Shown here piece by piece: positions 24,023 to 36,637 of a stretch of DNA of 64,000 bases. The notes beneath the pieces are model-generated. The model saw only the letters and a program-made list of their open reading frames with translations, made no database searches and had not been told where the DNA came from. The stretch is from Carallia brachiata (Eukaryota > Streptophyta > Magnoliopsida > Malpighiales > Rhizophoraceae). The number at the start of each line of letters is the position of its first letter. The stretch's first letter is position 1. Location: assembly GCA_021464245.1 (NCBI GenBank), contig JADCRB010000030.1:1-64000 (forward strand), in the 5' to 3' direction. Made by a program: the position numbers and the translations under genes.

Positions 24023-24274
24023 AAGTCGAAGGTTTTTTCTTTTTTTTTGTTCTCTTTGGAATACACAAGCCTGTTGTGTCTCTTTTATACACATGTTGAC
24101 GAACATGGTGATCTATTATACTCGGAAACACCATGGGAAGATTTCTTTTGCTCATCAATTCTAGTTTTTCATGTTCAAGGCTAGCTAGTGTTATTCTTTT
24201 TGTTTAGCTCAAATTTCTGTTGGTGTTCATAGTACGCCATTGAATCCAGCCAAAAAAAAAAAAGGGAAATAAAA
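22501..24274. promoter_or_regulatory. Upstream region and probable 5' leader of AP2
   Basis: This stretch lies between a MITE and the AP2 start codon. It holds CCT-rich (22770-22815), GA-rich (23016-23074 and 23226-23250) and CT-rich (23994-24022) tracts. A CT run shortly before a plant start codon often lies in the 5' leader. Control elements probably lie here, but I could not identify a specific TATA box or factor site. Open frames on the minus strand are products of the GA/CT tracts. Confidence 0.45.
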
Positions 24275-26966
24275 ATGTGGAACTTAAATGACTCGCCTGA
24301 TCAGAGAGGAGATGATGAATCGGAGGAGGGGTGTTCTTCACAGAAGACCTCCATGGACGGTGAGGATGAGAAAGGGAAACGGGTCGGATCCATGTCAAAT
24401 TCGAGCTCGTCTGCTGTGGTAATAGAGGATGGATCCGAAGACGAAGAAGAAGTGGAAGAAGAAGAAGCTAGTAGAGGGGCGGAGAGAGGAAGAGGAGGAG
24501 TGATGAAGAAGCGTAGCAGTAAGATATTTGGGTTCTCGGTGCCCCATCACGAGGACTCCATGGAGACTGATGAGCCCGTGACCCACCAGTTCTTTCCGGT
24601 CGAAGACCAGGAAATGGGGGTCGCCTCCGGCAGTGGGGCTGGCAGTGCCGCTGGCGGGGCTCGATTTCCACGGGCCCACTGGTTTGGAGTCAAGTTTTGC
24701 CAATCAGAATCTGTTGCTTCTCAGAAGTCCATTGATGAGTCTCAGCCGCTGAAGAAGAGCCGGCGGGGTCCCCGGTCCAGAAGCTCCCAGTATCGCGGCG
24801 TTACCTACTACCGGAGGACGGGCCGCTGGGAATCCCATATATGGTTCGTGTTTAAATTTCCTTCCTTTGCTTCAAAACTTCGTTTTTTGCCAGTCAGAAT
24901 TGATGGGTTTTTTTTTTCTTTGTTTTTTCTTTCTGTCCCCGCTGTTTGCAGGGACTGTGGAAAGCAAGTCTATCTAGGTATGTTTCCATTTTTTATCTTG
25001 GCATTTACTGTTTGCGGAAAAAATGGTTTCTTTGTCACCGATTTTTGAAACATCTCAGATGTGAGTGAGATTGATTTTTCGTTTTTCCTTCTTTTATTGG
25101 ATGTTTTCTGTAGGTGGATTTGACACAGCGCTTGCAGCTGCTCGGTAAGCTAATCTTTGCAATATTTGCCTTTTCCTCATCTGGAAAAGAAAAGGAGCAA
25201 ACAACTTGTTTAGTTGCAGAATGTGAAATAAAGGGAAGTTTTGTATGCAGTGCGTATGATAGGGCGGCTATCAAGTTTCGGGGAGTGGAAGCTGATATTA
25301 ATTTTAGCCTTGAAAATTATGAGGATGACTTGAAACAGGTAACCCCAGATGGTCTTTGCTCTCTAATTTTATCTTCAACTATTGCAATTGAGCAAAAAAT
25401 CTTGCAACTTTGGTTCAAAAATGGGAAAATTTTGAGTTTTTATTTTTGGTTAACAGATGAGCAACCTCACCAAGGAAGAGTTTGTGCATGTGCTTAGAAG
25501 ACAAAGCACTGGTTTTCCAAGAGGAAGCTCTAAATATAGAGGTGTAACCTTGCACAAGTGTGGAAGATGGGAAGCTCGAATGGGCCAATTTTTGGGCAAA
25601 AAGTAACCACTTTCTCGTTAAATTTAATCATTGGTTTCCCAATTTCAACCCTGTTTTCTTTTTTTTTTTTTCCTCTCTTTCCATTCTTCCCTGGTCTTCG
25701 AACGATCCTTGCTATCGCCAATGTTTCTTATGCCAGAGATTTGGTTTCTCGCAGGTATGTGTATTTGGGCTTGTTTGATACTGAAATTGAAGCAGCGAGG
25801 TGGGTGTGCTCTAAGCCAGGGGGCTTTTTTTTTTTTTTCCCTTGAATTGCTTCGTTTAAGTTAAAAAAAAAAATATTGAAATTGAACAACCAATCAATGC
25901 CCTTCTGGCATTTTTTTTAGTGGGGTTGTAATGTTTTCCCTGCCTCTTGTAGGGCTTATGACAAAGCTGCAATTAAGTGCAATGGCAAAGAGGCCGTGAC
26001 CAACTTCGATCCCAGCATTTATGAAAATGAGCTCAACCCTAATGGTGAGTATTGGGGGGATCTTTTTTTTCCTCCTTTATAATTTCGTTTTTTTTTTTGG
26101 GGATTAATTCTTCAAGTATGGACTGCATTAATTGTACAATTTACATATATCTGTTTGAAATCTAGCATCAGGTAATGCTGCAGACCACAATCTGGATTTG
26201 AGTTTGGGCAATTCGTCTTCAAAGCAAAAGAATGTAGAGAAAGGCAATGACAGGCTAAATGCTGGGATGGATCAACATTCAGCATCAGCCTCATTTGGGG
26301 CTGATTGGAGAAATTGGGGCCCTAAGGTACATAAGAATGCCACATTCCAAATTTGGTCAGCCATCAATTCTAGGCTTTATGAACATGTTTCTGTTGATTT
26401 ATGGCCCGCTAGATTAATCTCTACAAAAATGACAAAGACGGCCGCGGAAAAGATGGATGCAAGGAGTCCGAAGCGATGCAGCTTCTTAGCCAAACACACA
26501 TTCAATCTCCAGCATCAATCAAGTCCAGTGAGGTGCATAGATATCAGATGCTCCATGTTCTTCCACCACAAGCAGACTCTTCAACTTCTCAAGTGGGTAT
26601 CCTAATTAAATTTCATGGAACCAGTTTTTTAAGGCCAAATATAAAATTGATCTTGTCAACTGAATCAGTTGCCATACATTTTTTTATTTTTTATTTTTTA
26701 TTTTTTTGTGGATTCAGTTTCCAGGCAGCAGTAACGGAGGCCGAATTGGGAGTGACCTCTCACTATCTCCAAGTGATCATCATCATCATCATCACCAGCA
26801 ATGGCAACAAGGTCCTCCTCAGTTGTTTGCAAGTGCTGCAGCATCATCAGGATTCCCACAGCAGATTAGGACTCCACAAAACTGGCTGCAGAAAAATGGG
26901 TTCCACTCTATATTGAGACCTTCCAAACCCATGTCTAAAAGTAGCCATTCTTCTCCCCTACTTTGA
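24275..26966 (+). CDS. Floral homeotic protein APETALA 2 (AP2 subfamily transcription factor)
   Basis: This nuclear DNA-binding regulator specifies sepal and petal identity, represses AGAMOUS and affects seed size and flowering time. Ten exons: 24275-24843, 24952-24977, 25114-25144, 25251-25338, 25457-25602, 25755-25799, 25953-26044, 26166-26326, 26413-26592 and 26718-26966. All have GT-AG junctions and consistent phase, giving 528 residues. Features in order: MWNLN start motif, acidic [20 protein letters not shown] block (about 35-55), [14 protein letters not shown], basic [12 protein letters not shown] (about 160-171), AP2 domain 1 (about 172-228), linker, AP2 domain 2 (about 265-322), EAR-type LDLSLG (342-347), His run, and C-terminal [12 protein letters not shown] miR172 site lies in the last exon. 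The exon 9 start was chosen because it is the only AG keeping phase without a stop. No lesion was seen. AP2 and the close TOE3 type share this layout; the N and C termini favour AP2. Confidence 0.93.
26836..26856 (+). promoter_or_regulatory. miR172 target site in AP2 mRNA
   Basis: CTGCAGCATCATCAGGATTC followed by C is, apart from its last base, the miR172-complementary site of Arabidopsis AP2. It lies in the final exon, in the reading frame for AAASSGF. By established knowledge, miR172 represses AP2-class mRNAs by cleavage and translational inhibition. Pairing is predicted from sequence only. Confidence 0.92.
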
Positions 26967-28500
26967 TCTCTCTCTCTCTCTCACGACTCACAAGTCATTT
27001 TCTTTTATTGTTTGTAAGCGTGTACAAAAGGACGGGAAAATGCTTTTTGGACCTAAAAGAATTGACAGGAAAAAAAAAAAAAGAGCGGAGTAAAAAAAAA
27101 AAAAAAAAAAACAAGAAGTTGAAGAAATCTAAGTTTCTGGGAAACGTTGGTCATCTGCCAAAATTAATGAAGAGATCAAATGTTAGATATCTTGAACTTG
27201 ATATTCGATCAAAACAAGAACTCGGTATTCGATTTGGGTGTCTGACTACTACTGGTGGGTCGCTGGTTTTTTTTTTCGGGTAACGATGTATCTATCTATT
27301 TGCCTTGCCGCCACCCCTATCTATCGTGTGTAGCTGCACCTAACCCACCAATGGTCTATTTATGATAATACTGATCAGGCTGAGCCATTTACCCTTTCAA
27401 AAAACTGTTTTTGTAGTTAACCGTAAGAGTGCGAGCAGTAGCAGCAACGTTGACTGACTGCTTGTAAAAGATAATTAAATTAAAAAAATAATTAATAATA
27501 AATTATTAAATTTTGTTAAATTAATTTATTATTAAATTAATTTTATATTATTTTTATTTATCTTATTAAATGTGTGTACGTAATCATTTATTTCAAATAC
27601 GATGGTAGCTTGAGTACATTTTTTATTAATTCATTATTGAATCTTATGCCCCCGAAGGACAGTCATATGACATGCGGGAGGGCCGGGTGGCTCTTTTGGG
27701 TGTTTTTTTATTGTTTTCTAATCAATTCAGGACTTATTTTTTGGCTTCCCTAGTGGGGTAATGTTCCATTTTTCGGAAGAAAAGAAAGGCCGATAGGCTT
27801 ATTTTAAGCTTCATTGAAAATTTTTCGGAAGAAAAATGAAAAAACTGCGGGTAAAATGGGAATTGGTGCCTTGGAAATGTCCACCCGGACGGGATGAGAT
27901 GATAGTCACTGTCTTTTTCGTCCTTTGAATCAGTTCTCTCGGCCAAAAGCAGACAGATAATGGTTATTATTATGAGAGGGACCTATCAGGTTAACGCAAA
28001 GCGAAGGACGCATAGAGAGAGTGAGATTATCATGATACTACGCGCATATATATTTATAATAATTATTAAAAAGAGGCACAGACAGAGAGACAGATAGGCA
28101 GAGGAGAGATGGGCAAAACAGTGTTGGATTGTTGGGAAAAGGTTCACGGAGGTAAAAACCTGTCCATTTTAACGAGGAAAAGCCAATAAATGGGCAAAGT
28201 AGGTGTGCTTTATTGGGGGCTTTATGGTGTTTCGGGCTTAGTTTATTTTTTTTTTTTTACTTTAAAGTGGATAGTCCAGCAAGTTGTGGAATAAGGACGA
28301 AAAACCGATACAAGATTTAAATTTTAAATTTTTTAATTAAAAATTTAATTAGTTCGACTATTTTTAAGTCTTCTAATTTTATTTATTTTTATTAATAAAT
28401 ATAAATTATTCATAATTTTATAATATATATGAGATTTATTTAAAATAAAAAATATTAAAATAATTTTGTATATTGGAAGATACTTAGTGAATAAGAGTAA
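26967..28500. other. AP2 3' flank and spacer
   Basis: A CT run follows the stop codon (26968-26982), then A-rich runs at 27071-27111. The remainder is AT-rich with no recognisable gene. The 3' untranslated region of AP2 presumably ends within the first few hundred bases; no polyadenylation signal was assigned. Confidence 0.45.
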
Positions 28501-31500
28501 GTACGGTTGTTTTAACCTGCTACATAAAAAATGGAAATAGTTTTATTACATAGAAAACTCACATTGAATTATTATAGTATTATGATTAGTAGAGGCATAT
28601 TCTTAATTTTTATCAATAATTATGATTATATATTTAAAAATTTAAAATATATAACTAATGATGATAATATATCTGTGAATATATATCGGAAATGCATTGA
28701 ATGTATTGGCTCCATGTAATTTTTATTACAATTGAAATTTGACGGTTAGGTTTTAATTTACGAGATCCAGGCAGGAGCTTGGAGGCCTAGAATGCTGTAG
28801 GCAATTTCCTAAGAGGAAGAACCCCATATAAAAGTTGTATGTGCGTGTAGTACAGCCCATATTATTTAAGGTAATAATTTAATAATAAATTAATAATTTT
28901 TTTTTAAATCGGTCCAAGTTTAAGTTTTAGTATTGTTGTTTTTCTTACAAAATAGTTGAGTTTGTTATGACGTAATATTTAATTTAAAATTTATTAATAT
29001 TAAGGTAGGATATGAAGAAGGTTTATTTGGTCTTACTAGTATTTGAGTGAGAGTTTTTTTTATGAAAGAGATTAAATGAGCACATAACTAGTGACTCTCA
29101 ATCTCAATCTCAGTTCAAACATTTTATAATTCACACATTAATAATAAATTGTTTTGTAAAAAAAAAAAGTAATACAGTTGATTAGAACAATAATTTTAAG
29201 ATTAAGAATAATACTTAAAAAAGATACTCTAAGATAGGTCCACTTAATATAATACTAGCAATTGTTTCGTCATCTAGTTCGTCACTATAGATATTTTTCC
29301 ATTTTCGATCAAAATGGGCAAGAAAAGGTTAAAAATCTTAGGGCACAAACAATTAAATAATGCTATATGGTTATGATGAGGATCGATGTTCAATATTTTA
29401 TGCTTAGGAGACACGTCGAGTATCTTGCTTACACATGAATTTATTTCATTTTTTTCTTTGTCCCCTTTAAAAAAAATATATTGCAGTTTCAGCCTTTTCG
29501 CAAGTCAAAATTCTTCTTATGACAAAACCTAGAATTCCACTTTTAGCAGAATGTGCCATCCGATGAAATTACATGCATTCGAGACGGTGTTTATTTGTTC
29601 ATTCTATATTCGCACCCTCAATGGCAATTAGAAAATTATAGGCAGCGGTTTTTAAGAAAATTTGCTACGCTTTGTTTAGAAAAATTGTAACAATTCTACT
29701 GATTTTAAACATTAGTTTTACATGCCATATACTTTCTAATATATTATAACTGGTTTTGTACTAAAACACAATTTTTTTTAAAAAAATGTGAACAATAATT
29801 AAACTATAAAATATTCATATAGGATAATTAGGTTAAAGCAAATGTTATAAAATGAGTGTTTAACTCGTACATGGAAAGATTTGCAAACTTGAGCAATTCA
29901 AGCTAAAAATAGCTCACAATCAAGTATTAACCATATGAATCGTGTGATAGAACCATGATAATAAGAACCGGACCAGATCGGTCGGTTCAATCGAAAAAAT
30001 TGGGAACCGGTTTTTAGTTTTGTCTGGTTCACATAAAAAATCGGCCCAACTGAAAACTGGTCTAAGAACTGGTGAATCGGTCCCGGTTCAACCAGTTGGA
30101 GCGGTTTGAGTTTTTATTAATTTTTTAAAGAATTTTTAATTTAAAATATAAATATATAATTTATAAAGTAATTTTTTTAATTTATTGTGTTCTTTAAATT
30201 GAAAATTTAAAGACTATACTGCAAAACTTAATAAATTCCTCTAATTATATATTTTCTCAATCTTTTTATATTAAATTATAATATCTTTAACATAAATAAA
30301 AAATAATAATTTATATAAATATAGTTCCTAAAATGTAATTTACTTTAAATATTATTATCTTTTATTAAAATTTTTCATCATAGTATTTGAAAATAACAAG
30401 AATATAATTTAAATATAATCTTTAACTTGTATGCAATCAAAATTTATTTATATTATTTATATATAAAATTATGTTTTAAATATATTTACATATATTAATT
30501 TATTAATTTTACTTTACAATAAATTATAAATAATATATGTTAAATCTAAAAGTATATGTATTCTATTGTATACATATATATAATATTTATATCTTATATT
30601 ATTCTTTATATATATTATATACACATATATTTTAATTTTTATATATTTAATATTAAATATCGATAAAATCGATTTAACCGCAGTTAAACCGGTTGAACTG
30701 ATTGAACTTTAAATTTTTCATCTTTTTAATTTAATGATCGGTTCAATTTTGACAACTCTAGATAATACAACTACAAATTCTGCAAGCTGTAAATAGGACA
30801 ATTTAGAAAAAGTGACTGCTATAACTAATGAGATGGTGCACATTACGTTAAGAGACAAGATGGCATTACTGGGGCTTTTATGTTTTAACCGTTTTAACCT
30901 GGAAAGAAAATGAAAAGAGCTTTATTACATAAATACAGTTAATTTATCATATTTTAAATATAAAATTATTTATTAATATGCTATCATGATTGTTAGATCA
31001 TAGACGTGTATTCTTAATTTTTTGCAATAATTATAATTATATATTGAAAGATTAGATATTTATATTTAAAGATGATACTATAATATATGAACATATTGAA
31101 TCAGTGACGATATTCGTAATTCTCTTTTAAAATTGAACCGAAAACGCGTTATGAGTACACATAAATAAGAATATGGTAGACATGTAATAATTCGAACAGT
31201 TGAATCATAAAAAAATATATTTAATTTTGAAAAAATAAATAAATTATTAAATATTATTAAATTAATTATTAATTTTTTATATATTTTATTAAATATGTTT
31301 AGATAATCAAGTTCAAATTAAAATGTGATGATTATGACTAAAAGGTTTTGAATTTACGAAGTCGAGGAGCTGAGCATGGAGGGCTTGGCGATTTCCCCCG
31401 AGACAATAATTTTAAGATTAAAGAATAGTAATCAAAACGATACTCTAGGATAGGTCGAATCAATACAATATTAGTGATTGTTTCGTCATCTGGTTCGTCA

Positions 31501-31800
31501 CTATAGATATTTTTGCATTTTCTAATGGGATGTTAAATATCAAAGGGCACATTCAATTAAATAATGACTTATGGTTATGATGAGGATCAATGTTCAATAT
31601 TTTATGCTTAGGAGACACGTCGAGTATCTTCCTACCACGTGAAACTCACTTATTTTTTTCTTCGTCTTCTTAAAAAGAAAAAATTGCAGTTGCAGCCTGT
31701 TGCAAGTCAAAATTCTTCTTTAACACAAACCTAGAATTCCTTTCTTCGCAAATGTGCCATCCTATGATATTACATGCATTCCACGCCAATAGTTGTGTGT
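28501..31800. repeat. Diverged duplicated block (28.5-29.6 kb and 30.9-31.8 kb)
   Basis: Segments 28531-28800 and 29170-29600 recur in the same order at 30905-31400 and 31400-31790. Shared stretches include GTTATGATGAGGATC, ATGTTCAATATTTTATGCTT and GGAGACACGTCGAGTATCTT. A third copy is in segmental unit 2 (52190-52850 and 56090-56310). No coding function is evident. It appears to be an old repeat duplicated before the larger segmental event. Confidence 0.65.
29954..30760. mobile_element. AT-rich MITE with duplicated GATAGAAC/GATAATAC flanks
   Basis: Unit 2 reads straight through this position (about 52040-52050, GATAAAACAACTACAAATTC), giving an empty site. In unit 1 the same flank is duplicated as GATAGAAC (29946-29953) and GATAATAC (30761-30768). 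Element ends are CATGATAATAAGAACC and, reverse complemented, TAGAGTTGTCAAAATTGAACC. The interior has GGTTC/AACCGG-rich ends and a very AT-rich core. Same family as 21816-22500 and 62854-63281. Confidence 0.68.
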
Positions 31801-32239
31801 GCTTCGTTCTCACCTGAATCATGAATCAGTAAATTAAATATACATTTATTTTTGTATAATTTATAAAGATAATTTAATTTTTTATTAAATTTTAGAGGGT
31901 TAATCTTTCAATAATATTGTATAGTAATTCTTACTTACTATACGTATTTAAGTGACGTAATTTTTCTTAACAAATTTATGGGATATCAACTCTATTTTTT
32001 TATTTTGATTAAAACAACATGCATTCCATGGTAATATTTACCGGATTATTCTATTTTTGCACCCTCAATGACTATTCAGAATATATATGACTTGTAATGT
32101 TAGGTAACTTACCTTCTCCACGAAGCTTTTTTTTTTTTTCTCCTTTTTAAAATTGTGCTAGGATTGCTTTTATTTTATTTTATTTTTTATGGTTAAATGG
32201 ATTGCTTTTATTTTAATTTGGTTGGGTAGAGTACCCATT

Positions 32240-32248
32240 TATAAAAGG
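32240..32248 (+). promoter_or_regulatory. TATA-like motif conserved in both duplication units
   Basis: TATAAAAGG lies in a well-preserved stretch and recurs in unit 2 at 56716-56724 with the same surroundings. A CT-rich leader-like run follows about 2 kb (unit 1) or 1.1 kb (unit 2) downstream, but no coding exon was found. It may be the promoter remnant of a lost gene; a single TATA motif is weak evidence. Confidence 0.25.
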
Positions 32249-32804
32249 CCATGAATGAGCTCTCAAGCAAAGAATATTTTGACCCGTCTTGAGGTTTTTT
32301 ATTTTTTTATTTTTTTACCCAGCCCTTTCTATAACTTATTACAGTTTGACCGCTGTGGACTTCTTGGCCAGTGACCCAAACGAACGAGAGAACAAAAAAT
32401 CCACCAATGAAGGTAAACAAAGTCAGTCTGTCTTGTAGCAGCTTAAAGACACTCTATTTAGATCTTTGTCCATTGCACCGGATCCACGAAACACTGCCAT
32501 GTCCACAGACAGACAGATTCAGAGACTAAAAGAGAGATGGATAGAGTAAAAGAAGAGATAGGGAATCCATATTTAACCGTGTCATCAAATTGTGCAGCTT
32601 GAGTACAATTTTTAAAAGAAGTGGTACAAGAAAAAAGAACACGAAAGAAATAGATAGGGAATCAAAGAAAATATGGCAAAGTCTCTTCGAACAAGAAAAC
32701 GTTTGGGCTGCCCTTGTTTGTTTTTTTGTTTTGTTTTTTTTTTCTCTTTTGAAAAACGAAACTAATCTTGGAACATTGATCTATTAATACAATTATATAT
32801 ATTA

Positions 32805-33087
32805 CGAGTGCATTTGTTTCATAAGATAAAATAAAATAAAATAGACTAGTGATTAATTATCTTACTTTAATTTATATTTAATTAATTATCCTATAAATGC
32901 GGGATAATACTATTCCTCTTACTCTTATGAACTAATTTATCTTAAATCATAAATTAGTGTTAATAAATCATATATTTACTAAAATATTTTATTAATTAAA
33001 ATAAATTTTAAATATTTTTTAAAAATTAATATAAATTTAAAAATTTTTATTTCTCTCTCCTCCCTCCTCTCTCTCCTCCTTCCTCCC

Positions 33088-33126
<39 letters not shown>

Positions 33127-33571
33127 CATTCTTTCATTTTCTTTCATATAAATTTGAAAATTTATATCTTAAAATTTATTTAATTTTTTCCTTAAAAATT
33201 AAAAAATATTAATCTTTTTTTGCTGTGATATCTTAAAATTTATTTGTATAAATAAAATTAATACTTAATTTTTAAAAAATATATTTTATATAAAATTAAA
33301 AATTATAAACAATATAATGTATAATAACATATAAAATAAATATTATTTTTATTTCTTAATTTTAATTATTTTTAATAAAAAATTGAAATTAATGGTAAAT
33401 GTAAATTAATTATTTTTAAGGATAAAAAAGTCATTTTGATATAATATACTATTTTATCTCATATCATCCAAATATAATATAGACAAATAATTTAACCTAT
33501 TCTATGTTACGTTAACTTCTATTATCTTATATCATACTATCTAATTTACATATCAAATGCGCCCGGACCAT
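32805..33571. mobile_element. MITE with GTGCATTTG/GCGCATTTG ends, only in unit 1
   Basis: The left end CGAGTGCATTTG faces a right end whose reverse complement reads GGGCGCATTTGATATG. ATATATATTA flanks it at 32795-32804 and 33572-33581, a 9-10 bp target duplication in AT-rich sequence. The corresponding place in unit 2 (about 57210-57255) lacks the insertion. It contains a CT run (33096-33122) and no coding sequence. Confidence 0.62.
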
Positions 33572-33594
33572 ATATATATTAGGCGCAGAGGGGT

Positions 33595-33678
33595 TACCCC
33601 TTACCCATACCAAAACTGGGACGGCTCGAAAATGCCTACCCCTTACCCATACCAAAACTGGGACGACTCGAAAATGCC
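33595..33678. repeat. 42-bp tandem duplication
   Basis: The unit starting TACCCCTTACCCATACC occupies 33595-33636 and 33637-33678, with one difference near the end of the unit. Unit 2 has a single copy (about 57268-57309), so the duplication followed the segmental event or was lost in unit 2. Confidence 0.88.
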
Positions 33679-36370
33679 TGGTGTCTCTTGGTTTAAAGAA
33701 TATATATATGACAATAGAAAAGGAGAGGCAATAATTAATTTTGAGCAGCATCTACTGAAGATATTTTAATATTTAAAAATTAAAATTTTATTTTAATATT
33801 AAAAAATAAGTGTGATATTTATAAAATAAAAAAAATATACTAAATATATCATTTATGGCGTAATAAATTTCTTATTAAATAAAAAAATTAATTAATTTTG
33901 TCTGGTGTTTGTTGCCAAAGGCTGGTAGTGAATGTGACCTAGACTGCGACTTCACTGTGAGGACGGGTTGTGGGACTTGGCGATGGTAGGGACTGTGTTG
34001 TATTATAATGATTATTATTGTGTATCAAAAAAATAATTATTATTATTGTTATTTCACGTAAATAATGTTAATTTGTGATTTTTATGTAATGTGAGATTTG
34101 TCCCATAAGTAAGTGTCGGATCGCTTTCTGATCAACAGACAGTGTTAGATCGCTTTCATCACTGACATTCACTCAGACAAACTATCCCTTTGGTTTCTCT
34201 TTCTAGGTCAAGATTTTCACCCTTTTGCCAATTGCCGTTGCTCTCTCTCTCTCTCTCTCACTCTCCCACCATTATTTTCTTTTGCCTTGTCTATTATGCA
34301 ATTTCCTTTTATGGTATTATTATTATTGTGTGCACATTATTGTTTGGGACCTCACATTCTTTTACACAAGTGTGAGGTTAATTAAAAGTTTTATTTTTTT
34401 TTATTAAGATGTTCATTATACTATAAATTATATAATAAATATAATTTTTTCATTATCGTAAATCTTACTCTTTTTTTAGAAGTAAAATTTAACATCTATA
34501 AGATAAAAATTGTATAGTTTAACCATTGAGATGCCTTTTACTAGTTGTTAGAAATGGAAGGTGTGAGTAAGCAAAATTACTTCAACAATTCGTTATCTGT
34601 TTTCTCTGTTAGAAACCCATTCCGAGTAATGTATTGATGAGCAAGTTTGAATATGCGTGTGTTTCCTTTAATTTGTCAGGAAAAAAAAATCTCATTGGGG
34701 ACACAATTGTTATTCTGTTGTTTGCATTTTTATATCAGTTACATAAGTCAATGATGAGATATAAAATGCAGTTTTGGTCAAAAAAAATAAAATAAAATGC
34801 ACTTGGAATTATGTTTAAAATGGTAAAATTAAATTCTTGATCATTTCGCGTCTTCTATTCAAGAATCTTTTCAATTTTTCATTTTTCAATTTTTTGGTAC
34901 AAGTTCAAGAGTGGTAGAAAATTTTTAAGGAATACCTAATTATGACACATAACAAGCCAGATAAAAGTACATTTTCTAAATTTTTTTCACAAATTTTCCT
35001 ACAAAAAACAATGAAAATTTATCATGGATGTCCAATGATTTATGAACTTTACAGAAAAATTGAGAAAATAAACTATGTATACCGTTTTTTCAAGTACTTC
35101 ATCTGTGAACTTTAATTCAAAATAATTAAAGAAAATTAATCTACAAATCAGTTCATAAAACTATGAATGTAGCCCTAGTATCAATGATAGAATGTATATA
35201 TAATTGATATAGCTTCAAGGCAAATTGGCTGATTTTAAGGTAACCTATCCTTCCTTAACTTATTTCTAGGCTCAAGAACCAGATTGTTCTTGATTGGGAT
35301 GTATGTTTAGCATAAAAATGGACACTGGCCATGATATTAGGGGACAATCTATGATTCTCCCGAAACTCGTATGTTTGAGTACGTTGTATTCATAATTTCA
35401 TTTGGGATATGGAGAAAGAGAGACAAAATTCTTCCCATGGATATTATTTCTGCCATAGTTTTTTGAAAGAAGAACATGTGCCTGTCTCCATTAAATTCAC
35501 ATGCCATAACATATTTAGAACAAGCATCTCATGTCCTAGAAAAAGTTAATATGAAATTTACTATTTGTTCAATTCCTAAATTTTTGAACATGGTATTTTG
35601 TAAATGTTTCATGAGACAGTGGTTCATCATATGCTGTCCTGTCACATACCGAACAAATGGACTTCATAAGCATCTTGTAATTTGCTTATGGATTAGGGAT
35701 AGCTTTTTTTTTTCTGTTTTTTTTTTTTTGCATTAAAAAATATATTGGGTCATAAACTAAACAGTAAAAATAATTCTTTTATTTTCACAAAAGAAGTATA
35801 TTGGGTCATAAATTAAATAATAAAGGTTATTTTTCTTATAATTATAAATCTCATACTCATTTTTCAGGATGAAAACTAAAGACCTTAAAATTAAAAATCT
35901 AAATTCTTAATTACTGACTAGCGTCACATATTTGGGATAGCTTACTGAATCCAAAGGAAATGAGTTGTTTCGTTGCCCAAATTGGAAACTCTTCTTTCAG
36001 TCTATTACAATGTTAAGCAAAGTGGACCATATATGAAAAGTCCATTTGAGACATGAATGCTGCCAGCATTTGGGCTCACTGCTCAGGGTCCCAATATTTG
36101 TGAATTTGAATTTCACATGCTGATGCCGCCATCTACAGCTGCCTTTGCTGTTTATTCCTAAACATCTTTTTTCCTTTCAATATAATGCAGAGGATGATGT
36201 TACCAAGTACTCATTTTGCACCTAACATCATAACAAAGTGATCATAGCTACTCAATCTGTACTGCCTTGTTTTGTTTGGTTGTTACAAATATAGCTTTGA
36301 ATTACTTTTACCATCGATCCTGTCAATCATCACTAACATTGATTCAGCGTCCAAAAGGGCTTATACACAT

Positions 36371-36637
36371 TCTAGCTTGGTTGTAAAGTCATGACTTCTA
36401 AGTGTGGATAGGGAGTAAGTTTTCTGCTATGACTGTACTCTTGAGTAGCAGCTGCTGTTTATTTATTTTTCCTTCAACAGCGGGGTATAATCTTTTGTTG
36501 GGGAGTGGGTGTGCTGCGATAACTTTGTACAGGGGAATTGATTTTTGCGGTTCTTACTTGAAGAACCAGTTTTGCTCTTTTGCCATCTTTTGGTGGTTTA
36601 CATGAATGAATTCGCATTGCTGTTAAAAAAAACACAT
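36371..36637 (+). mobile_element. Short poly(A)-tailed retro-insertion, only in unit 1
   Basis: Unit 2 reads ACTTATACACATACACC without interruption (about 59968-59984). Unit 1 has about 261 extra bases after ACACAT (36365-36370). They end in an A run (36625-36632) followed by ACACAT again (36632-36637). This is a 5'-truncated LINE or a retroposed transcript end. The open frame inside it (36402-36605) has no recognisable family. Confidence 0.65.

Noticed and set aside
24844..25048. Extension of AP2 exon 1 as an open frame past 24843
   Set aside because: The frame runs into intron 1; the donor at 24844 and acceptor at 24950-24951 restore the AP2 domain exactly.
26776..26796. Histidine run in the AP2 exon as a separate microsatellite anomaly
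   Set aside because: Short CAT repeats encoding histidines are common in the C-terminal region of AP2-type proteins and keep the frame.
33557..33769. Open frame with repeated PYPYQNWDGSKMP
   Set aside because: It is caused by the 42-bp tandem duplication next to a MITE; unit 2 has one repeat and a different frame.
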